From a virus: DNA of 31,364 nt. The translations under genes were made by a program, and so were the position numbers. Positions 7,843 through 16,700 of this stretch are shown piece after piece (within the stretch, counting starts at the first letter, position 1; the number at the start of each line of letters is the position of its first letter). The notes under the pieces were generated by a model. The model was not told the DNA's origin and ran no database searches. It saw nothing but the letters and a program-made list of their open reading frames with translations. The stretch is from positions 1 through 31,364 of the IMG/VR virus record IMGVR_UViG_3300030102_005261. One strand, written 5' to 3'.

Positions 7843-9099
7843 ATGGCAGAAAAAAAAGAACAGCCAGCCGTGGATAACGAGGTTGGTAAACTAAAAGTAA
7901 AAGAAAAGGTTGAAAAACAACCTGATGGTAACGAGACAAAAGGTAACGTTACTAAAGTTATGACAGATATGAAAAAATCAGCTGAAGATATAGAAACTAT
8001 AACTAAAGTTGATTTAAGTAAACCATTAAAAAAAGAAGAAGATGCCGTTCAGGAGCAAAGCACAGATGAGGTTTCTTTACGCGACGAATCCAAAGTTAGC
8101 GAAGAAGTACTCGAAGAAGTCGTCGAAACAACAGATGAAAAACCTACCGGAGAAGGTAGCGCCGTTCAAGATGAAAAACCCGTTGTTGAAGAAGTAACTA
8201 ACGAAGAAGTACAACAAGTACAAGAAGAAGTTATAGAGGCTATAGAAGAATCTGAAAAAAGCGGAAAACCTCTACCAGAAAGTGTTGAAAAGCTATTAAG
8301 CTTTATGGAAGAAACAGGCGGCGATTTAAGTGATTATGTTGCTATTAATAAAGATTACTCAGAGCTAGACAATAATAGCTTATTAAAAGAATATTACAAG
8401 CAAACTAAACCACATTTATCAGAAGACGAAATAGAGTTTATCATGGATGATAACTTTTCTTTCGACGAAGAAGAAGACGAAAAAATAGATATAAAAAGAA
8501 AAAAATTAGCTTTGAAAGAGCAAGTTGCCGAAGCAAAGCAACACTTGGAAAGTGTAAAATCCAAATATTATGAAGATATTAAAGCTGGAAGCAAGCTTAC
8601 AGAAAAGCAGCAAGAAGCTATTAATTTCTTCGATGAATACAACAAGGAAGTAGAACAATCATTAGAAATGCAAAAAAGTAGATCTGATGTATTTGCAAAA
8701 AAATCTAATCAAGTTTTTAACGAAAATTTCAAAGGTTTTGAGTATCAAGTTGGAGACAAAAAATTTAGATTAAACGTAAAAGATGCTAAAGCTGTCAAAG
8801 ATAGTCAATCAGATATTAACAATTTTGTCAAAAAGTTTTTGAACAAAGAAAATTATATGGAAGACGCAGCCGGTTATCATAGATCTTTATTTACAGCTAT
8901 GAATCCAGATATGATAGCTAGTCATTTTTACGAACAAGGAAAAGCAGATGCATTAAAAGATAGTATAGCTGAATCTAAAAATATTGATATGACACCTAGA
9001 CAATCGTTTATGGAAAATACTAATACTAGTGGATTTACAGCAAGAGTGTTAAATGATGATGGTCCTGAATTCAAGTTTAAAATTAAAAATAAAAATTAA
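7843..9099 (+). CDS. Probable capsid scaffolding protein
   Basis: The product is 418 aa and lies between portal and major capsid protein, the normal place for a scaffold. The first ~130 residues are low-complexity, very Glu/Lys/Val-rich (EEVLEEVVETTDEKPTGEGS), so likely disordered. Residues ~195-275 are helical and charged (KRKKLALKEQVAEAKQHLES), suggesting a coiled coil. The C-terminus is basic (FKFKIKNKN), as in scaffolds whose basic C-terminal helix binds the capsid shell. No protease motif is seen, so head maturation cleavage is not supported from this gene. A head-internal structural protein is the alternative. Confidence 0.65.
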   Translation: MAEKKEQPAVDNEVGKLKVKEKVEKQPDGNETKGNVTKVMTDMKKSAEDIETITKVDLSKPLKKEEDAVQEQSTDEVSLRDESKVSEEVLEEVVETTDEKPTGEGSAVQDEKPVVEEVTNEEVQQVQEEVIEAIEESEKSGKPLPESVEKLLSFMEETGGDLSDYVAINKDYSELDNNSLLKEYYKQTKPHLSEDEIEFIMDDNFSFDEEEDEKIDIKRKKLALKEQVAEAKQHLESVKSKYYEDIKAGSKLTEKQQEAINFFDEYNKEVEQSLEMQKSRSDVFAKKSNQVFNENFKGFEYQVGDKKFRLNVKDAKAVKDSQSDINNFVKKFLNKENYMEDAAGYHRSLFTAMNPDMIASHFYEQGKADALKDSIAESKNIDMTPRQSFMENTNTSGFTARVLNDDGPEFKFKIKNKN

Positions 9100-9118
9100 C
9101 AATTAAAATTACAAAATT

Positions 9119-10639
9119 ATGGCAATTACTGCAGGAGGTAGTTTGAATAGTGTGCCAGCTTCACAAAAGCAAACATTATCTACAAACTACATTGACTTCA
9201 ACCAAGATATGGGTTGGGCTCAACAATATTTACCAGACCTAATGGAGAAAGAAGCTGAAGTTTTCGGACCGAGAACTATATCAGGTTTCTTATCACAAGT
9301 TGGGGCTGAAGAGTCTATGCAAGCTGATCAAGTTATTTGGTCAGAGCAAGGTAGACTACATTTATCATACAAAGGAAACGTTAGCTCAGCTACTGGTGGT
9401 GCTGACGCTGGTTCTGGTGTATCTAATATCGCACAAGTAACTATTGAAGACGATATCGACGGTAACGTTGGTTCAGGTTTTACAGCTGCTAATCACGGTA
9501 TTAGAGTTAATGATACTATTATAGTTTCTAACTCTGATGGTGTTTTCAAATGTTTAGTATCTGTTGTTAACGGAGCTGTCCTTGATGTTTTACCTTACGG
9601 ACAGTCTGCTTTATCAGCAAACACAACTTCTAAAGCAACTACTATATTAGTTTATGGTTCTGAATTTGGAAAAGGTATGAGCTACGTTAAAGCTGCTGGT
9701 ACTTCAAACACTACAGATCAAAGAGGTGCTAACGAGCCAACATTTAAAACTTTTGCTAACAAGCCTATCATTATGAAGGATTACTACGAAGTATCTGGAT
9801 CAGATACTGCTAGAGTTGGTTGGATCGAAGTTGCTTCTGAATCTGGACAATCAGGTTACTTATGGTACTTAAAAGCTGAAGCTGATACTAGAGCTAGATT
9901 TACTGACTATATTGAAATGGCAATGTTAGAAGGTGAGTTAGCTGCTACTTCTTCTGAAGTTCAAGGTTCTACAATTTTACCTGGATCTACAGCTGATGCT
10001 GCTAACGACGCTGGTACAGAAGGTTTATTCTCTGCTATTGAAACAAGAGGTAATATTACTTCTGGTGTAACTGGTGTTAATGCTGCTACTGATTTAGCTG
10101 AGTTTGATGCAATACTAGCTGAATTTGACAAGCAAGGAGCTATTGAAGAAAACATGATGTTCGTAAACAGAACTACGTCTCTAGCTATGGACGACATGTT
10201 AGCTGCAATGAACTCTTACGGCGCTGGTGGTACTTCTTACGGAGTATTTAACAACTCTGAAGATATGGCACTTAACTTAGGTTTCTCTGGATTTAGAAGA
10301 GGTTCTTATGACTTCTACAAGTCTGACTTTAGATATTTAAATGACTTAGCTACTAGAGGTGGTATTAATGCTGCTGCTGGTGCTGGATCTGCTATCAGAG
10401 GGGTTATTATTCCAGCTGGTACTTCTACTGTTTATGACCAAATGTTAGGTAAAAATCTTAAGAGACCTTTCTTACATGTTAGATTTAGAGCTTCACAAAC
10501 TGACAATAGAAAGATGAAAACTTGGACAACTGGTTCTGTTGGAGCTGCTACATCTGCTTTAGATGCGATGCAAATCCACATGTTAACTGAAAGATGTTTA
10601 GTAGTACAAGGTGCTAACAACTTTATGTTAATGAAGTAA
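9119..10639 (+). CDS. Major capsid protein
   Basis: The product is 506 aa and forms the head shell, probably in an HK97-type fold. Support comes from position (after portal and scaffold), length close to crAss-like capsid proteins, and composition: Ala/Gly/Ser/Thr-rich with no signal peptide. Residues ~95-190 look like an inserted beta module (VNDTIIVSNSDGVFKC and following). The C-terminal part (FLHVRFRASQ, then a run to LTERCLVVQG) suits the shell-forming domains. Ile codons are mostly ATT or ATC, unlike the ATA-rich neighbours, as expected for the most highly expressed gene. A strong terminator follows 9 bases after the stop. The start is preceded by an A/T-only leader. Confidence 0.85.
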   Translation: MAITAGGSLNSVPASQKQTLSTNYIDFNQDMGWAQQYLPDLMEKEAEVFGPRTISGFLSQVGAEESMQADQVIWSEQGRLHLSYKGNVSSATGGADAGSGVSNIAQVTIEDDIDGNVGSGFTAANHGIRVNDTIIVSNSDGVFKCLVSVVNGAVLDVLPYGQSALSANTTSKATTILVYGSEFGKGMSYVKAAGTSNTTDQRGANEPTFKTFANKPIIMKDYYEVSGSDTARVGWIEVASESGQSGYLWYLKAEADTRARFTDYIEMAMLEGELAATSSEVQGSTILPGSTADAANDAGTEGLFSAIETRGNITSGVTGVNAATDLAEFDAILAEFDKQGAIEENMMFVNRTTSLAMDDMLAAMNSYGAGGTSYGVFNNSEDMALNLGFSGFRRGSYDFYKSDFRYLNDLATRGGINAAAGAGSAIRGVIIPAGTSTVYDQMLGKNLKRPFLHVRFRASQTDNRKMKTWTTGSVGAATSALDAMQIHMLTERCLVVQGANNFMLMK

Positions 10640-10648
10640 ACTATTTTT

Positions 10649-10685
10649 AAAAGACCGGGGCTTCGGCCTCGGCCTTTTATTTTAT
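10649..10685 (+). terminator. Rho-independent terminator after the capsid gene
   Basis: The arms AAAAGACCGGGGC (10649-10661) and GCCTCGGCCTTTT (10666-10678) form a 13-bp stem with one A-C mismatch and one G-U pair, closed by a TTCG tetraloop (10662-10665). A T-rich run (TTTTATTTTATT) follows. The C(UUCG)G loop is an especially stable RNA hairpin. It would end or attenuate transcription after the capsid gene and protect its mRNA end. Confidence 0.85.
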
Positions 10686-10707
10686 TAATTTTATTATATA
10701 TTATATT
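10686..10707 (+). promoter_or_regulatory. A/T-only leader after the terminator, possible promoter
   Basis: The bases up to the start at 10708 are only A and T and end ATATATTATATT before ATGGCA, nearly the same as the leader at 7815-7842. If the preceding hairpin stops most transcripts, a promoter in or near this stretch would be needed for the tail genes, but no consensus box can be shown. Confidence 0.25.
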
Positions 10708-11541
10708 ATGGCAAAAAAGAAAAAAGTAGAGGTTGAAGAACCTCAAATAGAAGAAACAGTTGTAGAAACTGTAATGGTTGAAGAACCAAAAGTAAGAGAA
10801 AGAGTTAAACCAAAAAACGAGTGGGAAATAAAAGATAGAATATACTATTTAAAAGGAAACAAAAAACCATTATCTAGATCTATTAGATCTACTAATGTTT
10901 ATTGGTTTGACGAAGAGCAAGGTTATGAAAGAGAGTTAAAATATACTTCTAACCAAAGAACACCTTTTGTTGACGAAATGAAAGGCGATCAAAGACTAGA
11001 GCATATAATTTTTAGATCTGGTAGTTTATATGTTCCAAAAGAAAAAACAGTATTACAAAAACTATTAAGTTTATATCATCCAGACAGAGATAAACTGTAT
11101 TACGAGTTTATGCCTGCAGCTATAGCTGAAGAAGAAATAGATGTTTTAAATATGCAAGTAGAAGCACTAGTAGCTGCTAGAAATGTAGACATTGATATGG
11201 CAGAAGCTATTATGAGAGTAGAAAAAGGTTCTAGCGTATCAGAGTTGAGTTCTAAGGAACTTAGACGTGATCTATTAGTATTTGCACGAAATAATCCTAA
11301 ATTGTTCTTAGAACTTGCGGACGATGAAAATGTAATGCTAAGAAACTTTGGTATTAAAGCTGTTGAACTAGGTATATTAAGACTGTCAACAGATCAAAGA
11401 AACTTCTTATGGGGAAGTAACGGTAGAAAAGTAATGACCATACCGTTCGACGAGCATCCATACACTGCTTTAGCGCATTGGTTTAAAACTGATGAAGGTA
11501 TGGAAATATATGCAAATATAGAAAAAAGATTAAATAACTAA
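10708..11541 (+). CDS. Virion structural protein, role unknown
   Basis: The product is 277 aa. A charged disordered N-terminus (residues 1-40, Lys/Glu/Val-rich) leads to a folded part with DRIYYLKGNKKPLSRSIRST (45-64), a conserved-looking GYERELKYTSNQRTPFVDEM (73-92), LYVPKEK and LQKLLSLYHPDRD (residues ~110-130), then a helical C-terminal half (~140-277). Similar proteins next to the capsid gene in marine and Bacteroidota phages come to mind, but without a clear function. It lies between two GC-rich hairpins, so its mRNA level may be set apart from its neighbours. A head-completion or minor head protein is the best guess. Confidence 0.6.
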   Translation: MAKKKKVEVEEPQIEETVVETVMVEEPKVRERVKPKNEWEIKDRIYYLKGNKKPLSRSIRSTNVYWFDEEQGYERELKYTSNQRTPFVDEMKGDQRLEHIIFRSGSLYVPKEKTVLQKLLSLYHPDRDKLYYEFMPAAIAEEEIDVLNMQVEALVAARNVDIDMAEAIMRVEKGSSVSELSSKELRRDLLVFARNNPKLFLELADDENVMLRNFGIKAVELGILRLSTDQRNFLWGSNGRKVMTIPFDEHPYTALAHWFKTDEGMEIYANIEKRLNN

Positions 11542-11547
11542 TCAAAC

Positions 11548-11584
11548 TGTAGAGCGGTCGCCCTACGGGGCGATCGTAACTACA
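11548..11584 (+). other. GC-rich intergenic RNA hairpin without U-tract
   Basis: The arms TGTAG-A-GCGGTCGCCC (11548-11563) and GGGCGATCGT-AA-CTACA (11568-11584) make a 10-bp stem with two G-U pairs plus a 5-bp lower stem, separated by a 1x2 internal loop, with a TACG tetraloop. It stands out in a very AT-rich region. The + strand continues with an A-run, not a T-run, and the - strand lacks a T-run on the far side, so it is not a normal terminator on either strand. An RNA stabiliser, processing site or attenuator is possible. Confidence 0.6.
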
Positions 11585-11597
11585 ATAAAAAAATATT

Positions 11598-12308
11598 ATG
11601 GTAAACGTAGATAGAGTATATCAAAGAGTTTTAGCTCTAGCTAATAAAGAGCAAAGAGGATATATAACACCAATAGAGTTTAACTTATTAGCTAATCATG
11701 CTCAGATGGATATATTTGAGCAATATTTTTATGATTTAAATCAATTTAGAAGATTAAACGGTAACGACACAATGTATGCTGATATGGTAGATATACTAGA
11801 AGAAAAAATTGAAATATTTCATAGTGGGCAAACGTTAACAGACGAAGAAGAACCATCTAACATATTTGATACTAAAGATCTTAATAATGAACTGTATAGA
11901 TTAAAACAAGTTAGATACAACCGTCCTGATGGAATAGGTGTTAAAATTGAAAAAACAATACACGACAAATTTATGCTAGCTCAAAACTCGCCTTTAACCT
12001 CACCTACTTTAATGAGACCAATTTACTATTTAAGAGGAACTAGTATAATTGTTGCTCCTAAAGAGATAACATCTATAGACGTTAATTACATTAGAAAACC
12101 AAATATAGTGCAATGGGCGTCTACTATGGCAGGAGACGTAGCTATATATAATCCAGACTTATCTGTTAATTTTGATTTACACGTTTCTGAAGAAACTGAT
12201 TTAGTTTTAAAAATATTATTATTAGCAGGTATAACTATAAAAGATCCTAGTTTATATCAAATAGCATCAGGAGAAGAAATAAAAAATATCCAACAAGAAA
12301 AACAATAA
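11598..12308 (+). CDS. Head-tail adaptor / tail tube A-like neck protein
   Basis: The product is 236 aa. The N-terminal part (VDRVYQRVLALANKEQRGYI, residues 4-23, followed by EFNLLANHAQMDIFEQYFYD) is helical and of a type common in marine podovirus neck proteins. The middle carries LYRLKQVRYN and the later part alternates beta segments with VNYIRKPNIVQW. Its place after the capsid genes and before the long muzzle-like protein matches the adaptor/gatekeeper position occupied by T7 gp11 or P22 gp4 in those phages. The fold cannot be confirmed by eye. Its leader is A-rich and starts right after the GC-rich hairpin. Confidence 0.6.
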   Translation: MVNVDRVYQRVLALANKEQRGYITPIEFNLLANHAQMDIFEQYFYDLNQFRRLNGNDTMYADMVDILEEKIEIFHSGQTLTDEEEPSNIFDTKDLNNELYRLKQVRYNRPDGIGVKIEKTIHDKFMLAQNSPLTSPTLMRPIYYLRGTSIIVAPKEITSIDVNYIRKPNIVQWASTMAGDVAIYNPDLSVNFDLHVSEETDLVLKILLLAGITIKDPSLYQIASGEEIKNIQQEKQ

Positions 12309-12312
12309 ATAA

Positions 12313-13794
12313 ATGGCGTTATTAAAACAATCACAACTAGAATACTATACTGATCCTACAACTTTTGGTAACTATCAATTTGTTTCTTTGGAAGATATAA
12401 TAAACCAATTTATGATAGTTTATGTTGGCGAAGAAAAAATTATTAGCAAAGTTAAAAGATCAGATGTTGCTTTTCACGCACAAAGAGCTTTAGCAGAGTT
12501 AAGCTTTGATACTTTTAAATGCGTTAAATCTCAAGAAATATCTTTACCACCTTCTTTAACCATGATATTACCACACGACTATGTTAACTATACTAAAATA
12601 TCGTGGAGCGATTCTGCTGGTATAAAACACCCTTTATATCCAACTTCTTACACTTCTAATCCTTTTAAAATAATACAAAACGAAGACAAGTCTTATGATT
12701 TCACAGTTCCTTCTTCTATAATTCTTAAAAATGGAGACTTTGGAACAGATACTACTTTAGCTACTAGTGGTACTCCTGATTGGTTTATAACTCCTATAGC
12801 AACTAGTCCATCTGGAGAAGACATAAGCGTAGTTAATAATGCGCTAACATTTACACAAGGATCAGTAGCTTTAAATGGAACGCCATCTAGTAGAGCTTAC
12901 GCTTGCTGGCAAGAAATAAACGTCGAAGGTATTGACTTGTTAGATTTATCTGCTTTAGGAACATCAGCAGCTTCGGCTACAGGAAAAGGTGTTGGTACGT
13001 TAAGAGTTGGTTTAAGTACCTTATCTCACAATGTTGAAGTAACTAATCCTAACAAAGCTAACAATGCGTCATTAAATAATACAGATGAAATTTTTGATGT
13101 GTTTACTATTACTGGTGCTCGTGCGTTAATAACTTTTAACGATGGTGCTGCAACTGCTTCTACAGGTACATTAGAAAATATAGACGTAAGTGGCTTTGAT
13201 ACTTTGTATGTTTTAGTTTCAAGCTTTATAGAAAGTTTTACAGATACTTCGCTTTCAGCAAGTCAAAACATAGTTGATGACATAACGCTAACTTTTGACG
13301 GCGTTGTAGAAAATTTACAACAAGCTAAAGAATCTACAACTTGGAACAGTTATAAAACTCATAACGAAACTACTAATAGTGATATACAAGATTTTGATTA
13401 CAACGAAAGTATTCACGAGTTAAACGTAGGACAAAGATATGGAATAGAACCTTCTTTTGCACAGACAAACGGATCTTTTTATATAGACCATGCAAAAGGT
13501 TTAGTACATTTTTCATCTAATGTTTCTGGAAAAACTGTAATATTAGATTATATAAGCGATAGTCTTGGTACCGAAGGAGAGATGCAAGTTCATAAGTTTG
13601 CAGAAGAAGCTATGTATAAATACATAACTCACGCGGTGTTATCTTCTAGATCTAATACACCAGAATATTTAGTTTCTAGATACAAAAAAGAAAGATTTGC
13701 CGCTATAAGACAAGCTAAATTAAGATTATCAAATTTAAAAATAGAAGATATTACCAACATACTAAGAGGTAAGTCTAAATGGATAAAACACTAA
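12313..13794 (+). CDS. Neck/tail ring structural protein
   Basis: The product is 493 aa. The N-terminal 110 residues hold a helical segment with LEDIINQFMIVYVGEEKII (26-44), then VAFHAQRALAELSFDTFKC and LPPSLTMILPHDYVNYTKIS, a set I associate with phage neck/ring proteins that pair with the preceding adaptor. The centre (~130-330) is a Ser/Thr-rich beta domain, possibly a carbohydrate-binding-like sandwich inserted between the two conserved ends. The C-terminal ~140 residues return to a conserved style (FYIDHAKGLVHFSS, VILDYIS, then a helical FAEEAMYKYITHAVLSSR). It starts four bases after the upstream stop. Exact ring position is inferred. Confidence 0.6.
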   Translation: MALLKQSQLEYYTDPTTFGNYQFVSLEDIINQFMIVYVGEEKIISKVKRSDVAFHAQRALAELSFDTFKCVKSQEISLPPSLTMILPHDYVNYTKISWSDSAGIKHPLYPTSYTSNPFKIIQNEDKSYDFTVPSSIILKNGDFGTDTTLATSGTPDWFITPIATSPSGEDISVVNNALTFTQGSVALNGTPSSRAYACWQEINVEGIDLLDLSALGTSAASATGKGVGTLRVGLSTLSHNVEVTNPNKANNASLNNTDEIFDVFTITGARALITFNDGAATASTGTLENIDVSGFDTLYVLVSSFIESFTDTSLSASQNIVDDITLTFDGVVENLQQAKESTTWNSYKTHNETTNSDIQDFDYNESIHELNVGQRYGIEPSFAQTNGSFYIDHAKGLVHFSSNVSGKTVILDYISDSLGTEGEMQVHKFAEEAMYKYITHAVLSSRSNTPEYLVSRYKKERFAAIRQAKLRLSNLKIEDITNILRGKSKWIKH

Positions 13795-13797
13795 AAT

Positions 13798-16700
13798 ATG
13801 CCGGAAATTAAAAACAACTTTACTCAAGGTAAGATGAACAAAGACCTTGATGAAAGAATAATTCCAAAAGGACAATATAGAGATGCTTTGAATATAGAAA
13901 TTTCAACTTCAGAAGGTTCTGATGTTGGAACAGTTCAAAATTTATTAGGCAACTCTAGAATAGAAAATATTATTGGTGACAACTCAACTTGTGTAGGCGC
14001 TATATCAGACGAAAAAAATAATAGATTTTTTTGGTATGTTAAAAACCCTAACAAAGACGCTATATACGAATATAACACAAATACAAATATAATTACACCT
14101 GTTATTATAGATAAAAATTTAGATGTTTTAAAGTTTCAAGATGGTATAATAACGGGTATTAATATTATAGACGATATATTACTTTGGACTGATAATCATA
14201 ACGAGCCAAGAAAAATAAATATTGAAAGATGTAAGCTTGGTGTAGACGCTACTAGTCCAAATAACACTCACACAAAGCTAGTTGTAAACGAAGAAGTAAC
14301 AAGTGAAGATTTAAAAGAAGAGCATATAACAGTTATAAAGAAAAGACCTTTTCACGCGCCTTATATTAAAATTGACAAAAGTGTAGTTGTTGCCCCGAGT
14401 GTAGGTATAGCTTCTTTTAGCCAAGGAAATAACGGTTCTTTTAGAGCTATAAAAGGTGACAGTATATTTGTTTACGTGCCTAGAGTTTTAAGTGGTATTG
14501 GTTTAAATCTTGAGGTAGGTATAGATGTTACTTCTGGTGACAAAGTTGCTGTAGGTCAAGTTGGTACTGGTGGTTCTTTTCCAACTAACGCTGAGATTAT
14601 TGGAGAAATTGTAAATATAGAAGTAGAAGTTGGTAATCCTGGTTATAGCAAAATTGAAATAGAAGTAATAGACTCTTTGAACGAGGCAATACCTTTAGAT
14701 ACTGTTAACGATAGTAGTACAGATGCTGTTACCGGAGGTGTTGAAGCAAATATAATTAAGGTTGTAGATATAGATAGCTCAATATTTACAAATAAATTTG
14801 TAAGGTTTGCAACTCGTTGGAAATATGAAGACGGAGAATATTCTGCGTTTAGTCCTTTTACACAACCTGCTTTCTTAGCAAAAGCTTTTAGTTTCCATCC
14901 TACAAAAGACTCTTTTAACAAAGGTATGGAGAATAATTGTTTTAAAATAAATTTAACAAAATTAGTACCTCCTAACACACCTAGAGATGTCGTGCAGGTT
15001 GATATATTGTTTAAATTAGAAAATTCTACTACTGTCTATTCTATAGATAGTATAAAAAGAAACGATCCAAACGTTTCTGGTACAAGTGAAAATCATTTTA
15101 ATGCTTTAGAGTCTTTTATATCTATAGTTGAATCTGACGGAACATTAAATACTTCGTTTGACGTGTCTGGTGGTTACACTGGTACTTACACTATAAATAC
15201 AGAGAACATATACGCTGCGCTACCTTCAAATCAACTTTTAAGGCCGTTTGATAACGTACCTAAAAAAGCCTTAGCACAAGAAGTTACTGGTAATAGAGTT
15301 GTTTACGCGAACTATACTCAAGGTTATGATATGATTGATAGCAATGGAGATGTCGTAAAGCCAACTATATCTGTAGACTATAGACAGCGCTCTTATGACG
15401 ACAATGATGTTATTGATTTTAGTAGCGGTAAAAAATCGCTTAAAACTTTTAAAAATTATCAAGTAGGTGTTGTTTATGGAGATGAGTACGGAAGAGAGTC
15501 ACCAGTATTTACTAGTCAAAACGCTTCTTTAAAAATACCTTGGGACTCAGATGAAACAGCTACTTTTTTAGGTAATGCTAGTAGATCAACACAACTGTTA
15601 GCTTCGGTAAAAGGAAACCAACCTAGTTGGGCTAGTTATTATAAGTTTTTTGTAAAAGAAACTTCTGGGCAATATTATAATTTAACAATGGACAAGGTTT
15701 ACAGAGATGAAAGTGGTGAAAACTTATGGATTTCTTTTCCTTCTTCTGATGTTAATAAAGTTCAAAAAGAAGAATATATAATATTAAAAAAGAAAGTAAA
15801 TCTCAACGAGCAAGTACCTATAGAAAATAAGTACAAAGTAATTGATATTAAAAACGAAGCACCAGACTTTATAAAATTTGACTTAGAGCCTGTAGGTAAC
15901 GTTGGTGGCACGGTTGGTATTGTTCAAAATTTATATATTGGCTATAATACAGGTGTTAATATACCTGAGGCTGGTCAAAACTTAATAGAAATAAAGAAAA
16001 GTGTTTGGATAGAAAATGGTGGTGCTGAACTTACTTCTTTTGAAGAACCTTTAGAGCTAATATTTACTAAGCTGGTAGGTGCTTCTACGTTACAGTCTCA
16101 AACATACAAAATAACTAGTGTTACTGAGTCTAATAACGAAGCTAATTACAAAATAAGTTTAAGTAAACCTATAACTATAAATGATAATTGGGTTATTAGT
16201 GATACTACTTCTGTGACTCTAGAGCCTACACTTAGATTAAAAATAAATAGAAGATTGCCTAAAGAAGGCAACGAGTTTTCTGGTAGATTTTTTGTAAAAA
16301 TAATTTTAGATTTAACAGCTAAGCAGTTTTTAGAATCTTCCATAGTAACAAACATAACTTTTAGAAACGCATTGAGTATAGACTCTTTTTATCTTTTTGA
16401 TGAACGCGCGAATTCTGGCGCTGCTGCTACTACTGGTGTTGTAAATACAAATAACTCTCAGTTAACAGCTAGTGACACAAATTTAAACGTAGATATTCAT
16501 ACAGAACCAAAAAGTAATACTAAAGCAGCTTGGGAAACTCTTTACGAGTTTGGGACTGGTAGCACATCGCCTAGTTTTTTTATAGATCAATCGTATTTTG
16601 CTAGTGTACACCCTATTGATTACTCAGATTTAACTGGTCAAACTGGCTCTTTAGATGCTAGTACTAGTGGTAGGTTTGTTAAGGGCTCGGGTGGACCTAA

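Noticed and set aside
14643-14978. A 111-codon open frame on the - strand
   Set aside because: It lies inside the 1823-aa gene in antisense with no promoter-like gap or partner gene; treated as a chance frame, like the other - strand frames in the window.
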